64,000 bases of DNA from Candidatus Palauibacter poriticola (GTDB lineage: Bacteria > Gemmatimonadota > Gemmatimonadetes > Palauibacterales > Palauibacteraceae): NCBI GenBank assembly GCA_012270965.1, contig JAAXHJ010000067.1, positions 16,205 to 80,204 of the forward strand, given 5' to 3'. The first letter of the stretch is position 1. Each line of letters begins with the position of its first letter. Below, piece after piece: positions 40,675 through 49,656 of the stretch. The position numbers and the translations under genes were made by a program. The notes below the pieces were generated by a model that worked only from the letters and a program-made list of their open reading frames with translations, searched no databases and was not told the origin of the DNA.

Positions 40675-43476
40675 TCAGCGGTCTCCATCCGGAGCGGGCG
40701 TCGCTGCCCCGCGAGGCGTGAGGAGGTTGGAGAGGATGCGGTAGGCGCCCGGCACTCCGTACGGCAACTGCCGGTGGAGGGCGAGCGCGAGATAGGTGTA
40801 GCGTCCCTCGCCCACGCGAGCGGTGAGCCAAACGCCCTCCTGCGCGGCTTGGCCGGTGTCGTGCGTCTCCACGAGCGGCGTGTAGGCCGGATCCCAGTCG
40901 GAGAAGAACTTGGAGCCGCGCTGCTCGATCCACCCGTCGAAGTCGGCTTCGGTGATGCGGTTGGGTGCGGCCAAGAAAGGGTGGTCGGGCCGGAGCAGGC
41001 GGACGGGCGCGTCCTCCTCCGACACTTCCTCCGCGCCGCGGGGGAGGGAAGCCGGATACGGCGCCATCGCCGACGGCACGTACTCCTGTGTCTGGTAGAG
41101 GAAGACGAGGTGCCCGCCGCGGCGGGCGTACTCCAAGAGACGCCGGTTGGTTTCGATGAGGTCTTCGCGCACGGCGTAGGCGCGCGTGCCCACGACGATT
41201 GCGTGGAACCCCGCCTCTTCGCCGGAATCCGCGCCAGCGACTGGATCCAGTTCCAGTTCCGTAAGGGCGGCCTCGTCCAGGAGTTCGACCGTGGCGCCGA
41301 GCGCCTCGATCGCGGCCGGGACTTCATCGCCGACCCCCATCACGTAGCCAACCCGGACGCCCTCCAACTGGGTGACGGGAACGGACCGAACCCGCATGCG
41401 GGCGGGGCGCCAAAGCCGCGCGAGCGGCAGGTCCCGGTGCTCGATGGTCCGGTATCCTCGGCGATAGTCCACTCCTCGCGCGCGGACCACGGCCGCGATC
41501 TCCGCTTCGCCTCGCCATCCGGCTGGAGGCGCGATGAGGAACGCCGCGTCCACGATCTCGCCCGAGCTGCGAAAGTCGTGCTCCACGATACGGGGTGTGC
41601 CGGGGGCCGTGGTCCACCCCTCCGGCAGTTCGAGACGAACGGCGGCCGAGAGGGGCGCCGCGTTGGCCGCCACCCGCGCCCGCACTTCCATCGCCGCCGC
41701 CGCGGCGGGTTCTCCGGACGAGCCGACGCTGCCGCCCGCACCGTCGTCGCCCCCACCGTTGACGGGCACGATGCCCACGCCCGGTTCCAAGGAAACGGAG
41801 AGTGCCGGCAGCGTCTCCACCCTCCGGGTCACGGCACCGTAGGGCAGACGCGCGACGGGAGCCGTCACCGGAACCGTGTGCACCATGACGTGGCCCCCCG
41901 TGGCGAGTTCGACCTCCGCCGCCAGCGCCGGCCGCCGCCACGGAAGGTGAAGGTCCGCCGAGTCGGATACTTGGTAGTGATTCTCCAACACGTCCCGGCG
42001 ACCGAAGTACGGTGCAGCGGGCGTGGGGGGAACCCGGACCTCAAGCGCCTCGGTCAAGCCGTCCGGCCGAGGGGCGACGCGGTTCGACCGTGCCAGGATC
42101 TCGCCGCCGCGGCTCACGATCCGGGTCGCGACCCCGTCGCTCTCCGCGGACTCCGGCGGCTCGACCCGGAGGTGGATCGCGGCTGTCCGACCCGGCGCCA
42201 AGACGGCCTCGCCGCCACCGGCCGCGCCACCCACAAGCTCCGCGGACACCGTCGTCCCGCTCGCCGCCAGAATGGCTTGCTCGAACTGTCGTTCCTTCAG
42301 CGCGAGGTGAAACCGCGTCTCCGGAGCGTCCGGCAGCGCTGCGATCGCCGCCCGGATCCATCCCAGTCCACGGGCCAGGTCGGCAACGACGCGCTCCGGG
42401 TCGCGGAAGTCGAACGCCTCCGCCACGGAACCCAAGAGCCGGTCCAATTCGGCGAGGAGCGAATCCGCCTCGAGAGAGGCCGTCTCGTCCAGAAGCGCCG
42501 GGAGTCCTCTCAGCGTCGTGTCGAGTCCCGCGAAGAACGAACCCGCGACTCCCATCGTCGTCTCCGGCCCGTCGCCGTCGCCGTCGAGCTGCTCGTAGAA
42601 ATAGCGGCCGCCTCCCGTCCGCACGCGTCCCGCCGTCTGGGAGCGCTGAAGGCCCAGCCCCCGGTTGGCCCAGCGCTGGTACGTATTGCCGAGCCAGGGG
42701 CTCATTCCCGTCGCATCCACCTCCACATCGTATGGCTCGTCGACGCGAACTCCCCCGCGGAAGGTGCGGAGAACCCGCCACGGCCGGAGTCCCTCTTCGG
42801 TGATGTGGCGCGGAAAGCGCGCCGGATCGGCCGCCGCCGCCACGGCTTCCGGCGTGAGCAGCCCCGCCGCATGGTGGTGGCCGTGCCCATCGCGCGGCGA
42901 CCCGTGAAAGCGGCTCACGACGACGAGCGGCCGGTTGAGGCGGATGATGCGGACCATGTCCTCGAGCACCGCCTCTCGGTCCCAGCTGCGGAAGGCTTCG
43001 TCCACCGACTTCGAGTAGCCGTAGTCGACCGCCGTCGTGAAGTAGAGGTCGTCGAGACCGTAGTAGCGGCCGGAGAGGACGAGTTCGCGGGTCCGGATCA
43101 GCCCGAGGGCGTCGAAAAGTTCCGGGCCGATCGCGTTCGCACCGGCCTCGCCGCGGTTGAGGCTGAGGAGGGCGGTCCGGGCACCCCACCCCCGGCTGGC
43201 CAGCGTGAGCATGCCGGCGTGCTCGTCGTCGGGGTGGGCGGTGACGTGGAGCAGGCTGGCGGTCGTGGCGAGCTTCCGGACGCGGTGCCAGGCCCCCATG
43301 GCGCCGCGGTCCACGTCCAGCCGTTCCTCTCCCACCGGGCCCGGAAGGGCGAGGACGCGATCCGGCGCCTCGCCGGCGCGGGCCGATTGCGCCGCCGCCG
43401 CGCCGGCTCCCGCGAGGGCCGCCAGGGCCGCTACCGGAAGGCCGGCGCCGAGTCCGACTTGCTTGCGAGCGATCAT
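40675..43476 (-). CDS. Large secreted PIG-L (LmbE-like) deacetylase
   Basis: 933 residues. Signal peptide with core GLPVAALAALAGAGAAAAQS. The PIG-L catalytic domain (~70-280) has the zinc motif HVTAHPDDEHAGML and the second His cluster GHGHHHAAGLLTP. The C-terminal two thirds are beta-rich (NEW3-like or Ig-like repeats) and end in a Rossmann/ThuA-like stretch (VGTRAYAVREDLIETNRRLL, HLVFLYQTQEYVP). It would remove acetyl groups from N-acetylated sugars outside the cell. First gene of the operon with the symporter and GH4. Confidence 0.88.
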   Translation of the reverse strand: MIARKQVGLGAGLPVAALAALAGAGAAAAQSARAGEAPDRVLALPGPVGEERLDVDRGAMGAWHRVRKLATTASLLHVTAHPDDEHAGMLTLASRGWGARTALLSLNRGEAGANAIGPELFDALGLIRTRELVLSGRYYGLDDLYFTTAVDYGYSKSVDEAFRSWDREAVLEDMVRIIRLNRPLVVVSRFHGSPRDGHGHHHAAGLLTPEAVAAAADPARFPRHITEEGLRPWRVLRTFRGGVRVDEPYDVEVDATGMSPWLGNTYQRWANRGLGLQRSQTAGRVRTGGGRYFYEQLDGDGDGPETTMGVAGSFFAGLDTTLRGLPALLDETASLEADSLLAELDRLLGSVAEAFDFRDPERVVADLARGLGWIRAAIAALPDAPETRFHLALKERQFEQAILAASGTTVSAELVGGAAGGGEAVLAPGRTAAIHLRVEPPESAESDGVATRIVSRGGEILARSNRVAPRPDGLTEALEVRVPPTPAAPYFGRRDVLENHYQVSDSADLHLPWRRPALAAEVELATGGHVMVHTVPVTAPVARLPYGAVTRRVETLPALSVSLEPGVGIVPVNGGGDDGAGGSVGSSGEPAAAAAMEVRARVAANAAPLSAAVRLELPEGWTTAPGTPRIVEHDFRSSGEIVDAAFLIAPPAGWRGEAEIAAVVRARGVDYRRGYRTIEHRDLPLARLWRPARMRVRSVPVTQLEGVRVGYVMGVGDEVPAAIEALGATVELLDEAALTELELDPVAGADSGEEAGFHAIVVGTRAYAVREDLIETNRRLLEYARRGGHLVFLYQTQEYVPSAMAPYPASLPRGAEEVSEEDAPVRLLRPDHPFLAAPNRITEADFDGWIEQRGSKFFSDWDPAYTPLVETHDTGQAAQEGVWLTARVGEGRYTYLALALHRQLPYGVPGAYRILSNLLTPRGAATPAPDGDR

Positions 43477-43609
43477 GGATCATCCGGACAGGAGGGTCCC
43501 CGCTCGCATCGTGCCCGCGGGCGGAAGTCCCGGCAAGGAGGCCTTGCGGGCGAGCCCAACCCGCCGATACTCAACGGATCGTCCCCACGGCCGCCAACTC
43601 CCGGACCCG

Positions 43610-43897
43610 ATGACAGATCCCGACATCCAGATCACGGTTGAGGGAACCCCGAACCCGAACGCGGCGAAGTTCGTGCTGGACCGCGACATCCCCGGCGAAG
43701 GGAGCCGAAGCTATTTCGATGCCGAGTCCGCCGCCGAGGACCCCCTGGCGGCGCGACTGTTCGAGGTGGACGGAGTCCGGGCCCTGCTCATCGTCGAGAA
43801 CTTCATCACGGTGACCAAGACCACCGCGCTCGGTTGGCCGGATCTCCTCGACGAAATCGAGGAAGCCATCCTGAAGGCGCTGGGCACGCTCCGGTAA
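43610..43897 (+). CDS. Nfu N-terminal domain protein
   Basis: 95 residues. ITVEGTPNPNAAKFVLDRDI and SYFDAESAAEDPLAARLFEV followed by VRALLIVENFITVTK match the Nfu/NifU N-terminal domain (PF08712 type) that usually precedes a CxxC iron-sulfur scaffold domain. The scaffold part is absent and no cysteine is present, so this is the stand-alone N-domain version. Role in Fe-S biogenesis is inferred from family only. A C-terminal helix (WPDLLDEIEEAILKALGTL) completes it. Confidence 0.85.
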   Translation: MTDPDIQITVEGTPNPNAAKFVLDRDIPGEGSRSYFDAESAAEDPLAARLFEVDGVRALLIVENFITVTKTTALGWPDLLDEIEEAILKALGTLR

Positions 43898-44232
43898 CCC
43901 AGCCGTGCCGAAAGCTCTCTCCCCAGAGGGGCCCCTGCCGAAGAGGGGTCGCTGCCGAGCGTCTCACCGCCCCCGGCGCTGACGGGGGCTCTCGGCGCCG
44001 ACGCGGGCTCTCGGCGCCGACGCGGGCGCTCGCCACCGACGCGGGCGCTCACCACGGCCAGCTGGTCCGCTCCCCTCGTTTCGGGGGAACGAGTGTGCTT
44101 GAAGAGCTTGCCCGCGCGCCCATATCGTCTTATGGCACAACGTGTTGATACCACATACATATCTGACCCGTAAGATAGTTTCCGGGCGACGGGCCCACCG
44201 GTGCCACGTCCATCTCCGCGGGAAGGAGGAAC
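43898..44232. other. 335-bp spacer upstream of the SARP regulator
   Basis: No gene. The first 160 bp are GC-rich with a four-copy 19-bp tandem repeat (43981-44056). The last part, 44118-44185, is strikingly AT-rich for this window (TATCGTCTTATGG, TTGATA, ACATACATATC, TAAGATAG) and is the presumed promoter, although no -35/-10 pair has ideal spacing. Confidence 0.6.
43981..44056. repeat. Four 19-bp tandem repeats
   Basis: Unit GACGCGGGCTCTCGGCGCC; copies 1 and 2 differ by one base, copies 3 and 4 diverge to GCGCTCGCCACC. The core CTCTCGGCGCYGACGCGGG also occurs at 49789-49807. Confidence 0.7.
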
Positions 44233-47200
44233 ATGCTCACGCTGCGCTGCTTCGGCGAGGTTACGGCCTCGGACGCACGCGGAGCGACGATCCCGCTGCG
44301 GTCACGGAAGCACATGGGCCTCCTGCTGTATCTCGTTGCGCACCCCGGAACCGTTCACATGCGGGAGACGCTCGCCGATCTGCTCTGGGATAGTCGCGAC
44401 AGGAAAGCGCGACACTCGCTCAGCCAGGCGCTATACGACATCCGGTCGTCCATGGGTCCGGTGATCACCGTGGACGTCAACACCGTTCGGCTCGTGCCGC
44501 AGCGGGTCGCATACGAACTCGATGCCTTCGAACGAGCGTTCCAAGCCAGGGACCACGAGACCGTCATCGATCTGTACCGGGGCGACTTCGCCCCCGACCT
44601 CCTCAGCCTAGGCGCCGACGAGTTTGAGCGCTGGCTGGACGGCGAACGGGAGCGCTGTCGCGTCCTGGTCGCCATGGCGCTCAGGAACGTGCAGGAGGCC
44701 GCGGAAGAGACCGGCGACTGGGACCGGACGTGCCTGGCCGCGCTCCGGCTCGTTAGGCAGAACGAGTTCGACGAACACGCGCACGGCACTCTCATGCGCG
44801 CATTATGCATGAAGGGCGACTACGCCTCCGCCCTTGCATACTACCGAGCGCTGGAGAAGTGCGGTTGGGTCGCCAGCGCCACGACGCTGACGGAAACGGC
44901 GGCGTGGGCCCGGGATCAGCTTGACGCCCCCACGCCCGTCGTCCGCGAGCGCTTCGAACCGCAGATGTCGGATCGAGGAGGAGAGTTCCGCCAACTGCGC
45001 GTTGCTCTCCGTTCGTCCCGCGCCGCGTCCGTACGGTTGGTCGTAGCCGGTGAGCGCGGTCTTGGGCGGGAAGATGTCGTGCGGAGCTTCGCCAGCCTCG
45101 TATACAGCGGTGGAGGGTTGGTGCAGTGGCTGCCGCCGGATCTTGCGGGGACGCGAGAGAAGCTGGCCTCGGAGTTGGGCCGATACCCTCGGAGGAACCG
45201 GCTCATCGTCATCAGAGCCGGTGTTCGGGACTGGGTCGCCGTGGATGAGGTCCTGAGGAGGGCGGATTTCTCGGGCGCGATGGTGGTCGGTTTCTCGAAC
45301 CCGGAGGCGGCTCGACAGGCGGAAGCGGCGCGTCTGGTCGACTTCGTGATCCCCTTCGATCCACTCACCACAGAGGCGTGCGCGGCGTCGCTTCAGACCA
45401 CCGAGAGGGGCTGCAGTCCCGCGCAGGCGATCGAGAGCGCGAGGCTCTCCGGCGGCAATCCGGGTCTGGCTCGGGCCATCCTCAGGGCGTGGATGCGTCA
45501 CGGCTTCGGCCCCGCTACCGCCGGCGACCGAGAATCGGGCGGACGATTGGCCTACGAGCGGTCTGCCGAGGTTCGGTCGCTCGTCGACGATCAACTTGAG
45601 ACCCTCTCGCTCTCCGAGGGACGACTGGCGACGACGCTGGCGCTGCTCACGCGGGCGGCGCGGGCCCACGCGGAGTTGATCGTGGCCCGACGCTCGAGTC
45701 GGAATGCCCTCGAGGGACTCCGGGCCAAGGGCTGGTTGCACTCGGAGACCGACCAATGGACGCTGAGCCGCCCCCTGGCCGGTGCCGTGCTTGCGTGGAA
45801 TCTGTCGCCGGACGAGAGAACGAAGATACACCTGGCAGCGGCCGGAGTCCTTGAGAGCGCGGGTCTCGACGCGCGTGCGGCGGCCGCTTCCGAGTTCGCC
45901 GCGGCCGGGGCGTCCTCTCGCGCCTTCGGCCTAGCCTGCAAGGTGGCGAGGGTGGCTCTCCGGGAAGGCCGGTCGCCGATCGCGGGACGGGCGGCGGCGT
46001 TGGCGTTCGAGCATGCCACCGCGGGGGCCGAGCGCCTGCGCTCCGGCCTTCTCCTCTCGGAGGCCGAGTCTCAGCGGGGACGGTTTCGGCGGGCCATGGG
46101 CGTGCTGCACCAGATTGCCGCCGTCGCGGATACCGGGAACGATCTGAGCCGCGTCCAACTTGCGTTGGGGCGGGCGGCGGTCGCGGCGGGAGACCGACTC
46201 GCGATGGGCCTGCAACAGCGGAATCTGGCGGAGGCCCGCAGACACGCGACCGATCCGGCGCTCATCCGCGCGCTGACGGTGCAAATGGCCGTATTTGAGG
46301 CAACGGACACCGTGCCCGGCCGCGTGGGGAAGCCCGGTCTCGAGAGGGTCCGCACGCACCTCCGCGGGATCGTCCCGGAGGACGCGGACTACGCAGGGGT
46401 CTGGTGCGACGCGTTTCGGCTCCTCTTCCATCAGGTTGGAGGCCAAAGCGGTCTCACGGAGGCTCGCTTGGTTCTCGAAACCTACCGCCACGGGCTCGGC
46501 CGGCTCGGCTACGAAGGCCTCAGAATCGCCACCGCCGCGGAGTTCTGGGTGGCCATGCGAGGTGCCCGTCTTCATGACGCCCTCCAGTTGCTGGAAGACA
46601 CCTCCGAGACCCTCAACGAGAACCGCCACGAGTCCGCGACCCTCAATAACCTTGGCGCGGTCCTGCTGGAACTCGGGAACTTCGAACGGGCGCTCGCTGC
46701 ACTCGGCCGCTGCCGCAAGATGGACGACGCGCTCGAGAGTCCGCCCGAAGCGCGGGCCTACGCCCTGCTGAATCAGGCGCAGTGCGTCTTCTTCAAGGGG
46801 GACTACGCCCGTTGCCGAGTGTACATGGAGCAGTTGCTTCGGGTTCCCGGGAACACCGGTCAACATCCGTTCTGGGCACAGGCGTGGGCCCTCACCGGCC
46901 TCTTGGCGATAACCGACGACGATCAGCGCGAGGTAGAGGTTTGCCTCGAGTCGCTGGAGGATTGTTCCGATCAAGTGGGGGAGAACGACCTCTACCTGGT
47001 GACTTGGTTTCGTGCCGCGGCGATGGGGACTCGCGATCGGCGGAACACCATCGCGGTTCTCATCGAAGCGGCAGATCATACGGCCGAGATAGACCGGTTG
47101 AGCGCCGAGAAGCTGAGAGTGTTGGCCGGCACCTACTCCCCACCCAACCGACCCGGCGATCAACGGGAGGCCTGCGGCTTCCTGCGGTCCGCCGGCGCCT

Positions 47201-47241
47201 CCTGGTTCGTGCGCTTCGCACACAACTGGCTGCGCGCGTAG
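44233..47241 (+). CDS. SARP/BTAD-type transcriptional regulator with degenerate NTPase and TPR regions
   Basis: 1002 residues, GGAAGGAGGAAC before the ATG. Residues ~1-95: winged-helix OmpR-like DNA-binding domain of SARP proteins (LRCFGEVTASDARG, SRKHMGLLLYLVAHPG, LADLLWDSRDRKARHSLSQA). ~95-245: bacterial transcriptional activator domain with BTAD helices (DEFERWLDGERERCRVL, YASALAYYRALEK). ~260-420: a STAND-like NTPase region in which the Walker A site reads VVAGERGLGRED, with Arg instead of Lys, so nucleotide binding is doubtful. The rest is helical TPR-like repeats (LNNLGAVLLELGNFERALAA). No obvious target; lies upstream of the blaI pair. Confidence 0.85.
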   Translation: MLTLRCFGEVTASDARGATIPLRSRKHMGLLLYLVAHPGTVHMRETLADLLWDSRDRKARHSLSQALYDIRSSMGPVITVDVNTVRLVPQRVAYELDAFERAFQARDHETVIDLYRGDFAPDLLSLGADEFERWLDGERERCRVLVAMALRNVQEAAEETGDWDRTCLAALRLVRQNEFDEHAHGTLMRALCMKGDYASALAYYRALEKCGWVASATTLTETAAWARDQLDAPTPVVRERFEPQMSDRGGEFRQLRVALRSSRAASVRLVVAGERGLGREDVVRSFASLVYSGGGLVQWLPPDLAGTREKLASELGRYPRRNRLIVIRAGVRDWVAVDEVLRRADFSGAMVVGFSNPEAARQAEAARLVDFVIPFDPLTTEACAASLQTTERGCSPAQAIESARLSGGNPGLARAILRAWMRHGFGPATAGDRESGGRLAYERSAEVRSLVDDQLETLSLSEGRLATTLALLTRAARAHAELIVARRSSRNALEGLRAKGWLHSETDQWTLSRPLAGAVLAWNLSPDERTKIHLAAAGVLESAGLDARAAAASEFAAAGASSRAFGLACKVARVALREGRSPIAGRAAALAFEHATAGAERLRSGLLLSEAESQRGRFRRAMGVLHQIAAVADTGNDLSRVQLALGRAAVAAGDRLAMGLQQRNLAEARRHATDPALIRALTVQMAVFEATDTVPGRVGKPGLERVRTHLRGIVPEDADYAGVWCDAFRLLFHQVGGQSGLTEARLVLETYRHGLGRLGYEGLRIATAAEFWVAMRGARLHDALQLLEDTSETLNENRHESATLNNLGAVLLELGNFERALAALGRCRKMDDALESPPEARAYALLNQAQCVFFKGDYARCRVYMEQLLRVPGNTGQHPFWAQAWALTGLLAITDDDQREVEVCLESLEDCSDQVGENDLYLVTWFRAAAMGTRDRRNTIAVLIEAADHTAEIDRLSAEKLRVLAGTYSPPNRPGDQREACGFLRSAGASWFVRFAHNWLRA

Positions 47242-47289
47242 CGCGGGGCTTCCCGCCCGTGTCCGAATCGAAGTCCCTCGGACGTTGCT

Positions 47290-47330
47290 ACTACGTACCT
47301 AGTTGACAGCGGCACGCGGCGCGTTGTACT
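47290..47330 (+). promoter_or_regulatory. Predicted blaI promoter with overlapping dyad operator
   Basis: ACTACGTACCTAGT (47290-47303) is an ACTAnGTACnTAGT dyad with 12 of 14 symmetric positions, and its end is the start of TTGACA (47303-47308). A -10-like TGTACT follows 16 bp later (47325-47330). BlaI/MecI repressors bind ACTA/TAGT-type dyads over their own promoters, so autoregulation is likely. Confidence 0.55.
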
Positions 47331-47404
47331 CTCACTCGGGAAACGACGCGGCGCTCGGTCCGCCGACCGTCCGAATGGCGGCCGACCCCGCGCGGGTGAC
47401 GCCG

Positions 47405-47806
47405 ATGGTTCGGGACGAAAGGAAAACCGGTCTCGTGGAGATCAAGTTCACGACGCGGGAACTCGACCTCATGGCGGTGCTGTGGGAGAGGGGGGCCTCG
47501 ACCGTCTCGGAGGTGCGGGAACGCCTCGGTGACGAGTTGGCTTACACCACGGTGCTCACGATCCTCCGAACGCTGGAGGAGAAGGGGTACGTGGGGCACA
47601 CCCAGGAGGGGAAGGCCTACCGCTATCACACGCTCGTCGGGCGGGAATGCGCCGGCGCGAGCGCGGTGCGCCGACTGGTTCAGAAGATGTTCCAAGGATC
47701 GCCCGAACTGCTGCTCACCCACCTCGTCTCCGGTCGTGCGCTCTCGAAGGATGACCTCGAGAACCTGCGCGGCCTGGTAGACAAACGCCTCAGCTCGAAG
47801 GAGTAG
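47405..47806 (+). CDS. blaI: BlaI/MecI family transcriptional repressor
   Basis: 133 residues from ATG 47405; a GTG at 47435 (VEIKFTTRELD, AAGGA 11 nt upstream) would be closer to the usual BlaI start. Winged helix: FTTRELDLMAVLWERGASTV, SEVRERLGDELAYTTVLTIL, RTLEEKGYVGHTQEGKAYRY. The C-terminal dimerisation helices (ECAGASAVRRLVQKMFQG, ALSKDDLENLRGLVDKRL) are complete. It represses its own operon until a BlaR1-type protease signals. Four bases separate its stop from the M56 gene. Confidence 0.92.
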   Translation: MVRDERKTGLVEIKFTTRELDLMAVLWERGASTVSEVRERLGDELAYTTVLTILRTLEEKGYVGHTQEGKAYRYHTLVGRECAGASAVRRLVQKMFQGSPELLLTHLVSGRALSKDDLENLRGLVDKRLSSKE

Positions 47807-47810
47807 GAAA

Positions 47811-49385
47811 ATGGTCATCGCCTGGATCGGATACTGCCTGTTGATTTCGGGACTCCTCGCGCTGGCTGCCTTCGCCTCGGAGCGGGCGTTGGGTCACTTC
47901 GGGAAGCCCGTGCGCTGGGCGTGGTTCGCGGCGATCGCCGGGTCCGTCACGGTGCCCGTCGTCGCCTTCTTCGCTCCCGGGCTTCTTCCCGGCTTCGGAG
48001 TGTCATCCGCGGCGCCTGCGGTTGGGCTGGGCGAACCGGCGGTTGCAACCGCGGCGGCGGAGTTGCCCCCGGCGGGCGCGGCGGCCGGCGGCGGTTTCGA
48101 TGCGGCGGCCGCGGGTGGTGTGGTGGGGTGGGGCTGGATGCTGCTGGTCGTTGCCATGGTGGGCTATCTCGGGCGGATCTACGGTCGGCTGCGGTCGGAA
48201 ATGCGGACATGGAGGCCGGGCCGCCTGGCGGGATCGCCGGTCATGATCTCCGGCACGCGGGGACCGGCCGTGGTCGGGATCCGGCGCTCGTTCGTCGTGA
48301 TGCCGAAGTGGATCCCCGAACTCGAGGACAGGCTGCTCCGCCTCGTCTGTCTCCACGAGCGGGAGCATCAGCGCGCCGGCGACCATCGGCTCTTCGCGGC
48401 GGCGGTCTTCGCGCTCGTGCTGATGCCTTGGAACCTGTTCGTTTGGTGGAAGGTGTCTCGGCTGCGGCTTGCGATCGAGTTTGATTGCGACCGTCGCGTG
48501 CTCGGGCGTGGAGAATCTCGGCGCGACTACGCGGATGCTCTCATCGCCGTGGGGAGCCGCGTCTCCGTGCCGCTGCCCGCCGCCGCCGCCTTCGCCGAGC
48601 GCAAGCCGGCCGTGGAACGGCGCCTGCGCCGCATGACCGAGCCGCCCGCCAGCATGCGTCTGCTCCGAACGCTGGGCGCTTCGGGGATGGCGATGGTCGC
48701 CGTCCTCTTCGTACTGGGCTGCCCCGGACCCGAGAGTTCCGTGAACGCGCCGGAACCGCCCGCCGCGACGCTGACTCCGCCCGCGGATGCCGTTGAATGG
48801 ACGCCCCCGCCGACGCCGAGCGAGGAGGACATCGCGCGCGGTGACCGGCCCACCTTCATCGTGTACGACAGGCCTCCCGTGCTACAGAACGCGGCGGATG
48901 TGATGAGCGCACTCGAGGCAGCCTACCCGCAGGACCTCAAGGCGGCGGGAATCGGCGGGCGAGTGGAGCTCTGGCTGTACATTGACGAGTCGGGTGTCGT
49001 GCGGAATCAGGAGGTGAAGACGGGCAGCGGCAACGATGCGCTGGACCTCGCCGCCGCCGATGTAGGCGCGGCGATGCGCTTCGAGCCCGCGCTGAACCGT
49101 GACCAGCCGACCGACGTCTGGGTCTCGCAGTGGATCACCTTCGAAGTTCTGGGCGCTGCGGAGGAACCCGCCGTCCTAGGAATCTCCGTAACCGGTGAGG
49201 GCTCTCCCCTCATCATCGTCGACGGGATCATTCAAGCCCAAGACACGGACTTGGGAGACCTCCAGGCCCTCGACATCGATCACGTCGAGGTCATGAAGGG
49301 AGAGCGGGCCGTCGAGATGTACGGCGAGCGGGCCAAGAACGGCGTGGTCCAAATCACCACCAAGGCCGGCACCGCGGACACCTGA
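47811..49385 (+). CDS. BlaR1-like M56 metallopeptidase fused to TonB C-domain and plug-like tail
   Basis: 524 residues. N-terminal membrane helices (VIAWIGYCLLISGLLALAAF, ARWAWFAAIAGSV-like), then the M56 peptidase with zinc motif CLHEREHQRAGDHRL (HEREH) and IEFDCDRRVLGRGESRRDYA. After a membrane helix and a Pro/Ala linker comes a TonB C-terminal domain (~375-450: GGRVELWLYIDESGVV, VKTGSGNDALDLAAADVG, WVSQWITFEVL). The end, LIIVDGIIQ...DHVEVMKGERAVEMYG...NGVVQITTK, is the beta-hairpin of TonB-receptor plug domains. No penicillin-binding sensor domain is present. Likely derepresses BlaI by proteolysis. Confidence 0.85.
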   Translation: MVIAWIGYCLLISGLLALAAFASERALGHFGKPVRWAWFAAIAGSVTVPVVAFFAPGLLPGFGVSSAAPAVGLGEPAVATAAAELPPAGAAAGGGFDAAAAGGVVGWGWMLLVVAMVGYLGRIYGRLRSEMRTWRPGRLAGSPVMISGTRGPAVVGIRRSFVVMPKWIPELEDRLLRLVCLHEREHQRAGDHRLFAAAVFALVLMPWNLFVWWKVSRLRLAIEFDCDRRVLGRGESRRDYADALIAVGSRVSVPLPAAAAFAERKPAVERRLRRMTEPPASMRLLRTLGASGMAMVAVLFVLGCPGPESSVNAPEPPAATLTPPADAVEWTPPPTPSEEDIARGDRPTFIVYDRPPVLQNAADVMSALEAAYPQDLKAAGIGGRVELWLYIDESGVVRNQEVKTGSGNDALDLAAADVGAAMRFEPALNRDQPTDVWVSQWITFEVLGAAEEPAVLGISVTGEGSPLIIVDGIIQAQDTDLGDLQALDIDHVEVMKGERAVEMYGERAKNGVVQITTKAGTADT

Positions 49386-49416
49386 CCTCGCGGCGGAAGA
49401 TCGCGAAGACTTCATC

Positions 49417-49656
49417 GTGAGCGACGTCGCGCCACCTCCGGCCCGCGAGTTCACGGCCGGGGGAAGGCGGAATAGCATCGTGAGCGGACTCGTCGGCGCC
49501 GTGGCCGACCACGAGATCAAGACGAGCAGCGGCAACGAGGCGCTGGACCGTGTTGCCGCGGAGGTCGCCGAGCGGATGCGGTTCCGGCCCGCGAGGAACC
49601 TCGATGAGCCGACCGCCGTCTGGATCTCCAAGTGGGTGACATTCAACCTGATCTAG
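49417..49656 (+). pseudogene. Duplicated TonB C-domain fragment
   Basis: After the blaR1-like stop, VADHEIKTSSGNEALDRVA and VAERMRFRPARNLDEPTAVW closely repeat the TonB module of that protein (EVKTGSGNDALDLAA, MRFEPALNRDQPTDVW). About 50 residues align without gaps, and the copy ends WVTFNLI. Only a GTG could start it, and no domain precedes it, so this is a partial duplication in decay rather than an independent gene. Confidence 0.6.

Noticed and set aside
40282..43641. Very long plus-strand open frame opposite the PIG-L gene
   Set aside because: GC-rich DNA opens antisense frames; this one is His/Arg/Pro-rich without domains, while the minus strand encodes a clear secreted deacetylase.
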